From NCBI RefSeq assembly GCF_019399895.1, contig NC_091886.1, positions 2,790,001 through 2,854,000 on the forward strand: 64,000 nt of DNA. Direction: 5' to 3'. Position numbers and translations under genes: made by a program. Under the pieces are notes generated by a model, which was not told the DNA's origin, searched no databases, and saw only the letters and a program-made list of their open reading frames with translations. Below are positions 12,561-26,095 of this stretch, one piece after another (within the stretch, counting starts at the first letter, position 1; every line of letters begins with the position of its first letter). The DNA is from Cardiocondyla obscurior (Eukaryota > Arthropoda > Insecta > Hymenoptera > Formicidae).

Positions 12561-15500
12561 CATGGACCATCCCGAGGTTTTCCCGTCAAGAATTTATTCG
12601 TGATTAATTATTCATTATGTTCTTAACATAATTTATTGCAAATTCTACATTGTTATATTTAGAACTTGTTATCGATCTCGTCAAGAATCGCATGATTTGC
12701 TCGATGATTTTTTAATAATAATTTTCTTTTATATTAATTCTTTTGAAATTATTTATAATTTTTCGTATTTTATTACGAATTATATTTATTATTATTCGCG
12801 ATTCATTGTATATTAATTATTTTAACGGTTAGATCATTTCTTACTAAACTGACAACCTATTATTTTTTTTAGATAATTTTATTAGGCATCGATAAGTCTT
12901 TTTTTTACGATGATAAGCCAACCAGATAATCTCCGAAAGGACCATTCCGAAGCATATTAGTTACATTCGCTATCGATCTCGCAAATCGTCCGTAGTTCGT
13001 TGTTTGAAGATTTTAGATTGATCTCGGCTTCGTTTAAAATGCCTGGCGATTTGCAACGGGACTAAAGTGTGCGCTTCGATTTTTCCGCTTACTTCGTCGC
13101 CTTTTTGCTAAGGAATTGGCGCGGCGCTATTTGCATATGTAAATTCGATCTCCCGCGAGTTAACGCACAGGAAAGTTTCGTTTGCATAAATAACGTAGAC
13201 AATTCGCAATATCGAGTCTATTGCGACCGATCGACTTCGCAAGATCTCTGCAGGAAATCTCACGGTAATTGGAGTCTGAGAAGTCTATCGGTTCTCCAAT
13301 ACGACGAGCTCGAACTGTTAGTCTTCTGGACTTTAAACGAAAATCACTACAAGACATATTGCCGTGAAAAGATACGGATTAATTGTAACTGTTTTTTTTT
13401 CTTTTTTACAAATTAGCAATATGTAAAAACGTGTACGCACACACGACGAACTAATTGCAAAACGGGATTATAAAAATTTATTCTGGGACAACCAGTGAAT
13501 TTTTCTAACGTTCAATTAGGAAAAGAGACGCGTGCGTCGAAAATTCTAGCCCATTTAAATTCCAAACGAAAGTGATTCAAATGGATATCCGCATTTCGAG
13601 ATACCCGCTCGTAATTTAATAAAAAGGAAAAAAAAAAATTCATAAAGTAAAGCATTTAATTTTCCTAAGTAATGAAAATGCAACCCCCGGTAAAAATATT
13701 TAACGGAATAACTATGCGATAATAGGTAAGAAATGAAGTAAGTAATGATCACCGAGCTCCGTGCCCGCTGAAACATTAACGGAAGGGGAGAGAATGACGA
13801 TGTAACAAGTTAACGGCGCCGGAGAAGAAAATGACGTCGGGCAATGATAATGAGAGTGCGCTCGATAATGACATCATAAGATTCGCTTTAGTGTTAGCGC
13901 AACCTTCTTCACCGTTGGTTACTAACTCCACGTTAGTCGTATTATTTGCCCCACGCGCTATTGTGTGTGCGTATAATAGCGGCGGAGGTTAAAATTTTTT
14001 TTTAGTTTTTTTTTTTTTTTTCTACATTTTTTGCGCGGTGAGTACGTGACGGTGGGAACCGGAGGAAGAGTACGTAGTCTCGCGTACAGCAGTATGCGAA
14101 AATTCATGAAGATGAGGGCGAAGTTACTGTACCGGTTGGGGGGGGGAGGGAGGGGTTGGAGGGAGGAACTTCCGTTTAACACCATTCCGCCCGCCGGCGG
14201 CAGTCAGCCAGCCGACGAGACTTAAGCGCGGATTTCGGGCGGAAAGCTGCAAGTGATATTTGCATATCTTGGCCGCGAATAAGAACGATACAGAATGCCG
14301 CGTTATATGTGCAAATAAGACGATAAGCCGCCGTGCTCTATTTGAATCTTCTGGAGGAAGAGTACGTCGCGATTATCTTAACTTCTGTGTCTCTGACATT
14401 TGTTTCGCGTCGGGCAATCGGCTCCTCGAAAGCCAGTTCGCTGGGATTTTTTTTTCTTTTTTTTTTCTCAAATTTATATCGACTTTTTTACGACTAATTT
14501 GTATGCTAATAATTATATACTTTTTTTTTAAATAGTATAATGCAACACGGATATAGAAAAAAAAAATATGAAAATTTTGTATCATTATTTTATAGAATAT
14601 TATATAATATTTCGCGACAAATTCTCCCTTCACCGATGAACAATTAAAAAATGTCTTTTCAGAGTGACCATTGTGTTTTAGCTGCACCTGACAACGCGAT
14701 GGAATTCGTCGTGCGCAATTGCGCAGCGTAGCATTTGTCGAACGAATTTAGCGAACGATTGCTTTGTTTGCGAGTTGGCTTTATATGCGACGCGACGAAG
14801 TTTTCACCACATGTGCGCGGTAAATTCGTGCAATATGCCACGCTTGTTAGAGCGCGATCGCTGGTGAAAATATCAACGGAGATTGCGCGGCCTCTCTTTT
14901 TTTCGCGCCTTTCGAGTTGCGTGGAAAATCGTTTTCGCACTGATCCGCGCTAAAGAGTCGAAATCTGTTTTAAATCGTGATCGATTTACGCGTAGGCATT
15001 GCGGGTTTGTCGGTTCGAAACGGGCGTATCCATGGACTTGTTGTACATAACGCTGGTCCGCTTCGACGAAATTCAATGGATAAAAAAGCGGTTACCGATA
15101 TTTTATCTCGGCACGTTAATGGACGTCCGTCCGTAAATTTCGTGTGATAGCGGACACAAAAAAAAATATGGAAATTCATTACGATGTTGCGAGTTCAACC
15201 CTTTTTTTTTCCTTGCTTTCTCTCGTTTTTTCTTTTTTATATAAAAAAAAGTTACATATCGTTGACATATAAAACTAATAAATTAAAATAACATTTTAGA
15301 AGCGTATTTACTGCGAATTTATTAAAACTTTTTTTTTTTTAAAGTTTAAAATTTATTCTAACGTTAAATATTCGTATTTTTACACTTCTGACGATATTCA
15401 AGTAAAACAGTTTAAGTAAATATGGAAAACTTTAGTTTTGAATATAGAAACTTTTATTTTTCTGATTAAATAACTGTTCTTTTATTACGTTTTAGAAGCA

Positions 15501-17450
15501 AAGATTTTTCTATTTCAAGGATCGCAGGGTAATCGGCAAATTCTATATAATACTTTTGCTAGAGATAATCAAAGTAATTTAGAGATCTGCAGTAGATAGC
15601 TAGTATCTTTTGCGTTCTTCCTGCTCTAATCAAAGTTCGAGTAAATAGCGCACACACGCGCACACGTCCCCAACTTTTTTCTCCGGAAAATCTCAAGGAA
15701 ACGCGGCGCCGGCCAGCAGTATGCGCTGTCTCGCTACTCAAATAGAAACTCGTTATACATCTGGCATGCCGGCACTGATAGCGGAATCGCTTTCGTTTCT
15801 AATTATTAACTTCGCCGTGTTAACGTGCGGAAGGAGCGAGAACGACGCGAAAACTCGTTGGCGGGAACATCGGAATCCAGCTTCTCATTGACTGCGTCGA
15901 CAAATTATCTTCCTGACCGCGCGATATAACGTCCGATCTCGCGTGTTTGCCGGACTAGAAACCCGCTGAATATTTTAAAGGCGGGTTACTACCCCTATGC
16001 ACCAGTCTCGATGGCACTTTCGTTTGCTATTCATCGATTTATCGGTTACTGTGTCCAGCCAGCGACGTCGTTAATACGTGTAAAATATGCGAATATTCGA
16101 CGACTGTTTATTCGCGAACATTTTTAAAAGAATTATATAACACGTGACAATCGGCGTAGACCGATACATTTCCTAATATTAATTTCTTAAATTTTTTTTT
16201 TTATTTAATCCGAATTGCGACGTCAGTAATAATTTATTTAACGCGTAAAACAGAACTTAATTTCTGCACGAAAAACATGAAAATGATCGAAGAGCAGCGT
16301 GAATAATCAGAATATATTCGGTGCATTTTCAGAATTAACAAAAAGCTTATCTCGATAGCGACAAATATCTCGGTTTATGAGAATCTGAAATGCCGTGACT
16401 ACTCAGTGTTTAATATAATATTTCGACAAAGTTCTCAACATAATACGCACGACGATCTCCGGTTTTTATTTCGTTTACTTTTCCATCAGTTTCGACTACC
16501 AACCGCAGGGGCCTTTTCCCTTATTTCCCTTTGTTCGTGCACGGCGGACTCTCGAATGTATACCGCAGATTCGATTCTTTTTCCGCTGTGTAACCACGAA
16601 AATTTTCCCCGAGCGGCCCGCGAAAGAAACCGCGTATAGAAATAGAATTTAGTTGTCGTGACGAATAATTATCGTCGCCGCAGCGTCGGTGATTGAACGT
16701 CTGAACCGTGGATGCTGGGAGATAAACAGATCGATACGTGGACACAGATAGATAAATTGATGGCTGGATATACAGACCGAACAGTTACGGGAATGAAGAA
16801 CTAGCTAGATTGAAACAATAGATCTAGATGGATACGCCAGTTCTGTCGCATTGCAATTAATAACCGATGTTGTCGCGGGATGTTCGTATCTCCAATAATA
16901 GATTTTAACAAAAGTTTGCGCACATTTGATATTCACTGTTTTCATCTCTAAATTATTATTTTTTTTTTTTTTTTGGAGAGCTAATGTTCTCGCCAGCTCG
17001 TCGAGAAAGAAAAAAAAAGCAGTAATTTTCTTTTTCTTTTATTAAAACAAAAGTGCTTTGTTACCTAAAATTCACACGAGTTCTCTCTCGAGATCTGGTT
17101 TTGTTTCGCGATGCTTGGAAGAGAAGGGAGCGACAGAGAGAGAGAGAGAGAAAGTGCGGGAGAGTGAATATCGTGGTTAGCCTAACCACTGACGCGATTA
17201 ATCCTCCTGAAACTAATTCGCCCGAGTTCGCTTTATCCAGCCGCGAGCACTTCTCGACGAAAGCCGTGTACGTGCAGGGCGGAAAATTAATAATTAGCGG
17301 TACTTACGTGCGTTAGTAGACGGTGACGTGCACGCGACGCTGTTCGTGAGAAAAAGACGTCCGGTGGGGGACATTCTTTGATTTCGTTTTGCGAGTTTTT
17401 TACTCGAGCGACTCGTTCGCGCAGCACACGGATTAAGAACACGTATTCAA
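12561..17450. other. Non-coding stretch without recognised genes
   Basis: Mostly AT-rich DNA with T-rich tracts at 13999-14021, 14452-14467 and 16961-16974, and a GA microsatellite at 17137-17153. Open frames are short and antisense to one another. I see no gene, RNA gene or mobile element. Confidence 0.6.
17137..17153. repeat. GA dinucleotide microsatellite
   Basis: About eight uninterrupted GA/AG units are followed by AAAG. Confidence 0.9.
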
Positions 17451-17456
17451 AAGCGG

Positions 17457-17523
17457 TAAAAAAAAAAAGAAAAAAAAAAATAATAAAATAAAATAAAATA
17501 AAATCAGAAAAGAAAAGAGAGAA
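17457..17523. repeat. A-rich tract with AAAAT pentanucleotide repeat
   Basis: A-runs broken by G lead into about five AAAAT units and then an AAAAG/GAGA tract. A minus-strand frame across it encodes a Phe-rich run, which is a by-product of the repeat. Confidence 0.9.
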
Positions 17524-17673
17524 AAAAAGGGATACGGGAGAAAAGAACGTACGGAGCTCGCTTTTACCGAATTTCGCGCGAGGCACACTCACTTCGAGAA
17601 GTCTTTCTCTACGGAAAGTCTGGCTCCGCTTGCCTGTTACACACAAGGAAATGGGTCAAATGAGATTACTTAC

Positions 17674-17792
17674 GAACGGTGCCGCGGGTTTTCCGTTTGC
17701 CGGCGAGTACCGTACCGTGAGGGTTTACATTCGGGTTCAATCCCACAACTTCGAAACGCGGCCACCGCCTCGGCTCGCCCACTCGCGTGGCT
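17674..17792 (-). other. Candidate first (5' UTR) exon, minus strand
   Basis: The segment runs from the putative start near 17792 to a perfect GTAAGT donor (G at 17673). It is GC-rich. Its one early ATG is followed directly by TAA, so the exon would be untranslated. A second consensus donor, GTGAGT, lies about 75 bp further on the same strand near 17596, which could give a longer alternative exon. The acceptor-like GTGTGTAACAG between them is only 40 bp from the first donor, too short for a normal intron. The target gene would lie toward the window start. No protein is visible. Confidence 0.25.
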
Positions 17793-17808
17793 GAATAAAG
17801 TAGACGGC

Positions 17809-17816
17809 TATTTATA
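17809..17816 (-). promoter_or_regulatory. Candidate TATA box, minus strand
   Basis: The minus strand reads TATAAATA inside otherwise GC-rich DNA. An initiator-like TTCAG follows, with its A at 17792, 24 bases from the first T of the box; a CCACG A lies at 17788. Spacing is slightly short of the usual 28-31 bases. About 120 bases further on the same strand there is a consensus donor. The combination suggests a core promoter; this is an inference. Confidence 0.3.
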
Positions 17817-17829
17817 CGGAACACTCTCT

Positions 17830-20540
17830 AACACGATATCGCGACGGAATAGCGGCGATGTTCTTTCAAAAACGCAGCACCTTTTAATGCCGTTGATACC
17901 CTAGATCGAAATATGCGATGCGTGACGCGTGTCCGATACGAGGAAACTTCGTAACGTGTTTTGATATCTCCCGGTTTCGCGCGTATCTATATAATTACGT
18001 GATAAAATGATCGAGTTTTTAATTACACTCTGATTCTGCAAAAAGCACGTCGTGGATTTAAGGATTAAAGGTATATTTAGTAAAATATTTTACAAGCCAG
18101 TTCTTAATGCTCAACTTGTGTCATAGAATTAATAGAGAATTAGTAGCTGACGCACATTTCATCTTAATCTGTTCTTGTACACGAGACTTACGGCCCCGTA
18201 GTGGAAAGTTATTCAAAGTACGATGACGATGATCGCAATTAGCAAAGTGAATAAACGGTCGGAGACGAATTTTCGCCGGACAAAACATCTGCGCTCCGCG
18301 ACAGATAAGAAAAACTGAATTAGCTGGGACATTCTCACGGCGTTTGTTCCGCGCCGTGCTGCTTTCGGGAGGGAAAGAGGGAGGGTCTTGACTTCAGAGC
18401 ATGATTAATCATTTCTCTTTATCCTCCGCGCTGGAGAATTTCTCTTTGCCATAAAAATGTATCATCTTGAAACAGTCGTCGGCGTTAAAACTTATTTATT
18501 CAAAAGGAAAAAAATGTGTCCTAAAACGCGACAACTCAACGTTAAAAAAAAAAAAAAAAAGACAGGATACGATCTTAAATTTTTTTTTTTTAAACAGTAA
18601 CAAGTGGGTGGTTTTAGGCGTTCTTTAAATTTTCCTTCCGACAATATTTAAGAAATTATGTCCGAATTACCCTCCCTCTCTTTCGAACTATTCCCGAAAC
18701 GACAGGTTCGACGTTCAGAATACTGAGAATTCTTCGGGAGCGTATTACGCCAACTTTCCGCGAGAAATCTGCAGCTTATCCGGGAATGCGTTTCGTTTAA
18801 TTACCCTACACTGTCCCGGATAATTGGCCGACCGGTAGGGGATAAGAGGAGGTACCGCAGAAACGACTGCGAACCCCTCGGATCTTGCAGCATACCGGAG
18901 TCGCGTTTCTTCCTGCGTTCGGTTAATGCCATCCCGATCTTTATCCCTATAAGTTTCGTCGCGAACCCCTACGGTCGTCGCATACTTGCGAAAGAATTTC
19001 CCAGCCAGCTTCGTGGAATACCATCTTTTCACGTTCGGTCGGCAATTTTCGATGGAATTTATCTGTATAGCGCGGGAGGTGAATAGCACTTGAATCAAAC
19101 CAATACTTTACTACTTATTTCTGGCGATCCCGAGTGTCCGAATTTGATAAAGAGATTCTTCACCGAGAGTGTCCGGGACGTTAATTTTGCGTCAATAATT
19201 AGCTAAAATACCCCCGGTGCGATTTAAACAGATTATGAAAAATTTTATTTTACGACGATTTAGAAAAGCCTTTAATATTAACATTTTAATATGTGTTATT
19301 TATTTTAATTATTATAACTTGTGAAATATGTTTGACGGTATCACCTTTCAGTTATGTATAAGAGCGAAAGAGGATTAAAACGCATCTACAATATTTATTG
19401 GCTTAACCGGGATTATTATTATATATAATTTACTAAGTATATTATAGCCGCGTAAATTATTCCGACTATACTATTAAGTTATGCAAACAACGATACCTGA
19501 TCTGTATCTATCACTAGACATTTAAAATCGCGGCTAACGAAATTTATTTCGATGATATAAAAAACGCGGATGTTACGGCCGTTTGCATATTATTTCTATA
19601 AAAATGCGGCATATATCAGGCTCGTGACTTTTTTATTATCATATTACGCCTCTCGAGAATTGATTCGTGATATCCGCATCGCGATCATGATTCTATCCAT
19701 CTCTTGCGGATCACCATAATGGAACAGCTGCGGGCTCGCAGAAGAATCGTAGATCGTTAGGTTTAAAGGCTTTCCGCGCAGACAGAGTTCGATTGTAGGG
19801 ACGGGGACGGGTGCAGGATCGCGCGAGGCGCAGCTACGACGAATTAGGGGCTCAACGAGGTACGTGCTCCGGCAAAGTGAGAGAGGGTGCCTTCCTCGTT
19901 TTTTGCGGTATCGGCCGTAAACGACGAGATCGGATTACGCGAGATGGAATGAAGAAAAACGAGGGGGATGAATCGCGCTCGCGACTCCCCGCGTTGCGTT
20001 ACGCCGGTCGGTACTCCCGTGGAATTTTACCGAGAAAGAAGCAGCGACCTAGAACGTACAATCTCGGGGCCTGGCCTGACTTGGGCCACGTCAACGTTCG
20101 TGATATTAATGATCCTCTTCGCTTAGCGCGATGTCTTCCGTGTACACGTGTCCCGCGCGTTCGTCACTATAATGCAGCCCGCGTACCACCTTCGTTCCCT
20201 CCCGCGCCCTTCCTTAAAACGTACCGTCCAATTATGTGTCATTAATTGCGACGTGCAATGTGTTCTCGAAAGTCCGCGCGCGCATTAAGCGCAAACTATT
20301 ATCGCGAGACGACATTTTTAACGAGACGCCCGCCCCCTCCCGCCTCTGCTCCTCACCTGAGCGCTTCGGCATCGCGGCCACGAAAAAGTCCATTACCGCG
20401 CGAGTCGAGTTCGCCCTCGCAGCAATTCTGTTGAATGCGAAAAACTTGCCGTGAGAGAGGGGGAGGGACGAAAAGGGGGACGCGGGGATGCCGGGACGAG
20501 AGCGGGATGCTGGAACGACGTTATGTCGAGCTCTCTTACG
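17830..20540. other. Non-coding stretch without recognised genes
   Basis: AT-rich DNA with A and T runs at 18544-18560 and 18581-18592 and a CpG-rich area at 18640-19100 and 19700-20540. The 144-codon frame at 19811-20245 begins at GTG and resembles no family known to me. Confidence 0.55.
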
Positions 20541-20561
20541 TAATGCCGAGGTCCCGCGGGA

Positions 20562-20925
20562 TACTTTTCCAAGGCGAGATAATCTCGGGTGCCGTTGTCT
20601 CGTACTACTTACGGTAATCTCGCCCGCCGCCGGGTATCCGTCACTACTTTTGGCGCTACGAGCCTTCGCTTTCTGACCAGCAATCTTCTATTTCTAGTTT
20701 TAACACGTCGACTGTCACGTTTGACTGATTGAGCATCCGGTACTATTTTTGACAAGGCGATCTTCGCGTTAAAATCCGAGCGATTCGTTACTATTTCTCG
20801 CACGGTTGTCTCTTCGTCTGATCGTTGCCGTTCGCTACTACTTTCGACGTGACGCTCTTTTCGTCTGACCACGGGTGTCTCTTACTACTTGCGGTAAGAC
20901 GGTCTCGTTTGACTGTTCAGGTCAA
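20562..20925 (+). repeat. Degenerate minisatellite, about eight units of 40-54 bp
   Basis: A TACTACTT-like anchor recurs at 20562, 20603, 20643, 20687, 20741, 20789, 20836 and 20883. In five of the units a TCTGAC-like motif follows 25-33 bases later (20671, 20720, 20815, 20862, 20908). The last four anchors are spaced 48, 47 and 47 bp, while earlier units are 40-54 bp and more diverged. The order anchor, short spacer, GGCGATCT-like block, TCTGAC is shared by several units. It is an old tandem array that has accumulated substitutions and indels. No coding role is evident. Confidence 0.7.
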
Positions 20926-21831
20926 GTTATTAATTCATTGGCTTATCAGTACGGCAAACTTAACCGGTTATCTCGAAACGTTTATAAGTAATTTTGACGC
21001 TTGTCAAGGTTCTATACTTTGTAAGATAGATGATCTATAGCGTTTTTATTTTATTCTTTATTTTTTTCCTTTTTTTTTTATTTCTCGTTTCTAAAAGTGT
21101 ACGTGCTAGCGATGCCAACGGTGGAAGATTGTGTTCACGATTGTGTTCAGAGCGCGCAAGATACGAACGCATACGCGTCAAAAGGAGCGATTTCAATGTA
21201 AATCACTGGTCGGATTCGTTGCAAAAATCATCGCGCCTTGCTGAGAAAGCTGGAATCGTTGTAATGACTACGAAAGAACTCGAAGTTCTCGGATTCTGCG
21301 CATCTCGTTATCGCGCGAAGGGTCTTTTTTTTTTTTTTTGCAGACGTCGACATTTTCTTTGGTAGCGCAGTGTCTTCTTATTTTTAAAATAAAGTTATTT
21401 CCAGAGGGAACATTGATATTTTATTTGACGTAAAAAATATATATTACGTTTCGGAGGGATATCTTCTGAAAAGTAATCTTAAATTTCTTTATTAAAGAAA
21501 TTTAAAATCAACGATCGATAAACCGTGCTTGAACAATAGAATGTGTACGAAATTATCTCGATATATTCGATATTTTTATATAAAAGTTTATTCTTTTAGA
21601 ACTCTTTTACTGTCAGTGTTATAAAATTTTTCTTTTAATTCTCTCTTATTCATACAATTTCCTTCTTTTTTCACGATTTATATTTATCGATATTTTTTTT
21701 TAAATATATCTTATTCTGAGAAACAAACTATTACGTTGAGTTAATCCATATTTTTTTTTATTAATATACTCTCGGGGAAAAAATTACTTTGGGAATACTT
21801 AATAATAAATCACATTTTTCCGAAATAAGTT

Positions 21832-21857
21832 AAAAAAAAAAAAAAAAAAAAAAAAAA
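21832..21857. repeat. Poly-A run, 26 bases
   Basis: There are 26 uninterrupted adenines. No retroposon body or target-site duplication is evident upstream. Confidence 0.95.
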
Positions 21858-22470
21858 CAGATTTATCGTTACATTAATAATGATAACATTCGATTATTCA
21901 AAGCATTTGAAAATGCGGTAAATTAAAACTGTGATTACGATCGTTCGTCGTGACGAGAATAACGACGTTCGCGCTACTGCGCGTTTAAAAATCAATTTAC
22001 ATGACGAGAATAGAAAATCATGCTAATAATAAGATGTTCTATTTGAAACTTAACTCGGCAAAGTGCAAGAAATTTGCGACAGAGCAAGCTGTCCTTCGGG
22101 AAAATCTAAGGAGGACACAGTCGGCAGCGTGCGAGACATATAGATAGAATCCGCGAACGGATAACGGGATTAGGTACTGTTTCATTTAGGCTAAGGGGAT
22201 CGAGAGAAGCGCTGAGCTGAGGAAGCTGTTCGTGGCACCGTAAAACCGCTAAGACGATCGACTTTAGAACAAACAAAAGCTCAATCGCGCTAAAGCGTCT
22301 TCGTTGCCGGCAAAATCGAACGGACAATCGCAATAAGAGTTGTTGATATAAATTCCCCGGTAAACTGGCCTTTGGAAAAAGGAACGGCGAATATGATAAT
22401 AAAGAAAGTTCAATTTCAAGAAATTTAATTCCGACATTGTGAAAAGATATATGTTAAACTTGAAGTAATT

Positions 22471-22498
22471 TAAAAGAGAGAAAGAGAGAGAGAGAGAA
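22471..22498. repeat. GA-rich microsatellite
   Basis: GA units are interrupted by AAAG and end in GAGAGAGAGAGAAA. Confidence 0.9.
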
Positions 22499-24737
22499 AT
22501 TAATAAAAGTACTACGAAACAACGACACATAAACGAACGTGTATTAACGTATATGTGATTGTAAAAAATCTTTTCTTTGCATCCCGTAATTAAATGTAAT
22601 TTGTTGCAGCGTTCCGCGCTGCTGAAATCGCAAACAGAATTTCTTTCCCCATGCGCCTCTGCAATATTTTGTTTGCGTGTTATATTACTACGCACATAAC
22701 CCGCCCGGATTATCTTTCCATTACATATATTATTGAAATATCAGTATTACAATATATTGACAGAAAATCTAGAAATTGAAATCAATGCAATTCTAATTAG
22801 CTAATGTTATAGAATAGCTTGTTTGCAGCCGCATCGAAATTTGATCCCGCTAAAATCATACAGCATCCCCGAAACGTTATTTAAACAAACATCAATGTTC
22901 TACGTAAACCCTGCCCCGCGCTTCTACGCATCTAATGTAAAATCTAAACCAGCAGACATTTTGAGGAACAATTACAACGCACGAAAGAGCCACATTCGTT
23001 TACTTTTCAAATAAACGTGAGATATTATTTCCTGCTCGTTTCCGCCGAGCAACATTTTAAACTTGCGCAATACTTTTTCACGTGCGTAAAATCGATGTTC
23101 TTTATTCGGTACGGAGCGCGTTTGCGTATTACCAATATCTTATTTGTTTAAGTAAAGAAGTTGGAGCTTCCCGAGCTAACATTTATTATCGCTTCTCATA
23201 CGTACGCGATGCTAAATCTATTACGCGAATGGAAGTGTCATACATATGTGACGCGCTAGAGTGAACGTGTTAAAAACACATTACGGGTTGTATGCGCGTT
23301 TCTCCCTGAAAATTGTTGCATCCAAACAGGCTTTTAACGGGTAAAGCGGCGCGCATGCGAATTCCTCGTCGCGAGGCTCACGCGTTGCTTGGCGTCACGC
23401 TATTTACACGGACGGAAGCTATTCACAGGAAAATTTGTCGGATGAGGCGGCGCGAGTACTATGCCAGAGATGCACAATGCACTTCTGCGTGCCGAATGCA
23501 AAACACGGCCCGCATGGCGAGAGTGACTTTGTGCATCCTCGCTAATTGGCTCCTTCGTGCCGTCGTGACATATCTCTCATTCTCCCTCTCTTTGCATTTC
23601 TCTCTTTTTCCCCCTTTGGGTAAATAAAAGGGACAGCTCGCCGTCTTGCCTTCGTGCACGGGACAGCTCCGTAAATTTTATTTTTGCCGCGGTCTTGCGG
23701 AAAAATCGACATTTTTCTCTGTATTTAATAAGATTCTCCTGCATTTTTATTGTCTTTAAAATTTTGCTTCGCGTCCAGTTTCATATTTAAATCTGTTGCG
23801 TCTTGAGGAGACCTTCGTTTATTCAGTATTAATTTTTACGTGATTAATACGCAATGAAAAGATACAATTTCTCGACTCTTTTTTCAAATTAATTTTTTTT
23901 TTTGCTTTTAGCTTCGAACTTGTATACGTAACTACTTCGCCAATTTTAGTCTTGTAATACGAAATAAATCTAATTCGGTTCGGTTTAATATGATTTCTCT
24001 TCCACGGGGACCAAGAGCGAAAAGATATCGCGTAATGAAAGATCCGATGTTCGTATCTCGCGCGTGCTTCCCGTTTACTTTCTGGTTTTCGCGAAACTCG
24101 AGGAGTGAGAGATTTCACCACCAGAAATATATATCGCGAAAGAGCCTACACAGTCTCAAGAAATACTGCTTCGCGTGTGTTTCGCCGTTACAAGAAAAAA
24201 TGAGGAAAAAGGTGATGAAGAGCACGATAACCAAATAGCATTGCGATGAAACGTACAGAAAAGACGACGAGGGGAAACTAAGGGACTTCGCGTATACAGT
24301 TATTCCCGAGGGTGATTTTCTTAGCAAGTACGACGTGTCGGACGTACGTGACTGCAAACACAATACTGCACAAAGTCAAGTTATGATATCCTGAAAGTAC
24401 AATCCTCACACGAATTGTCTTTGTTCGTTAAATATAGCGTGGAATATAATTACGTTCGGCGATGAATTTTTTATTAGGTTCGAGCATTTTAGTTTCGCAT
24501 TCAATATTTCTGCCCGTAGAATATTTATCGCTCCGCGCCGTTGAGTATCTAAAATATCTTTTTTTATATCTGCACATTTGTTATATGCAGGCGAGCGTGT
24601 ACCCCTTGCAATGACAATTTTAATAATACATGAGTTATTTAACATTCGATCAAGTGGCATCGATCGACCCAGATTTCGTGTTTGTTTCAGCATTTATTAT
24701 ACAGGATATTCGCAGTACAGAAAGCGTCAGTTCTTTT

Positions 24738-24802
24738 TTTTTTTAATATTTTTTTTTTAATTTAATTTAATTTAATTTTATTGTTTTTTATTATTTTTAT
24801 TT
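24738..24802. repeat. T-rich tract with TTTAA repeats
   Basis: Two T-runs are followed by four TTTAA units and more T-rich sequence. Confidence 0.9.
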
Positions 24803-24839
24803 AATACCGAAAGTAGATCGTGCGTAAGAATCTCGTTAC

Positions 24840-25450
24840 CGCAGTAGAATACGGAATATTGGCGGCCCCGACGATAATCGAAAACTGGTTCGCGTTTTAG
24901 CTCTCTTCTTTTTTATCGTCGGTATGCATGCCGAGTTACGGCGTTACGGAACTTCTCCGGACCGTCAAAGTCGCTCGAGGGTGCTTGGATTTTCTCCGTT
25001 CTGGAAACTCCCGCTTCGAGTGACGAGCCGATCGAGCCGATCGAGTCTCCCGCCCGAGTCAAGACTTGGTTACTGGCGGAGTTCGTAGAGAGGCTGTCTT
25101 CTTCGCCGGAGTGGCAGTCGCCAAACCGCCGCGCGGAAACTCACGCAACGCTTACGTAAGGAACTTCTGGCGTGTGTGACACACACGTGTGCGCGAACGA
25201 CGGCATCCTCCCGAGGCGACGTGCATATTTTATTACATCCTCCCGCGGCGTATATTCTTAGCGTTTGCGCTGTGGGAATTTTGGGGAGATCACGGGCGAT
25301 AGCGCGAGCCGCAGGAGTGCATTTAGAGATCTTCTCTCGCGCCGCGATATATTCGGGAATCCCGCTTCTGCAAACATGCCGGACTAGTTGAGTACACGAC
25401 GGGCTAGGAGTTGTGTGTTCCTTAAGTAGCTTGCTACTACTTCAGACTAC
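24840..25450. other. CpG-rich block, possible regulatory or 5' exon region
   Basis: GC-rich block with a short GAGCCGATC tandem near 25026 and a GTGTGT/ACACAC palindrome near 25172-25188. Donor-like strings are present on both strands: GTAAGG on plus near 25155 and GTGAGT on minus near 25140. No open frame or TATA/initiator pair fixes a direction, so function is not assigned. Confidence 0.3.
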
Positions 25451-26029
25451 AATCTTGAGCTGTATCGAGCGAAATGCCGTCCAATTTCGAGTGAAGCGAA
25501 CCGAGTTCAAAATTCAAGGATTGTTTTAAGGCGATATAACCACTGCCGAGATATTCTTATACGTGAAAATCTAATTTTTTTTATATATGATTTAATTTCT
25601 ATGATAAAATATAATCGATATTATGTACGTATACCTTTAACAGCGTTATTAGATATTAATAACTTAATTAAATAATATTTCGTATCAAAGTTAGAAAATT
25701 TTTGGTTATATTATTTCGGGAGGGAGAGAAGACTTTTGTTCGAAGAATGTAATGGTCAAAAAGTTTGCCGGCAATATTCGTAATGACTATCAAGAGAAGT
25801 TACATGAATCTCATGAGAATTTCAGATTTTTGTGATTTGTATTCTGGAATATATATATACCTATTATCCGTATAAGTCCCCTAAGTGAAACAAACAGCGC
25901 GATTAATTCAGCGCTTTGGGATTCCCGATGTAACCGAGTGAAGATGCCGATTTATCCAGCCGGTGGAAATAAAGGAGATGCGTTTTCTCGAACCAACGGT
26001 TTGCAATGTCGTTATACAGAAGAGTAAGG

Positions 26030-26095
26030 GGAGAGGGGAGAGAGAAAGAGAGAGAGAGTAAAAGATAAGAGAGAAAAACAGTAAGAGAGTAGAAC
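26030..26095. repeat. Purine-rich GA tract
   Basis: Almost pure G/A sequence with a core of five to six GA units and nearby imperfect copies. Confidence 0.85.

Larger units (their letters stand above)
20950..24830. other. Non-coding stretch, AT-rich
   Basis: Holds a 26-bp poly-A run (21832-21857), a GA microsatellite (22471-22498), T-rich tracts and several TTTAA units near 24760. The longest frame (22264-22695 minus, 143 codons) is rich in Ser/Phe/Leu from AT-rich and GA-repeat sequence and matches nothing that I recognise. Confidence 0.6.

Noticed and set aside
17730..17750. GGTTCAATCCC as a tRNA T-loop
   Set aside because: The flanking bases do not form a five-pair T stem and no A-box lies at tRNA distance.
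21832..21857. Poly-A run as the tail of a retroposed gene or LINE
   Set aside because: No reverse-transcriptase-like or gene-like sequence and no target-site duplication is visible next to it.
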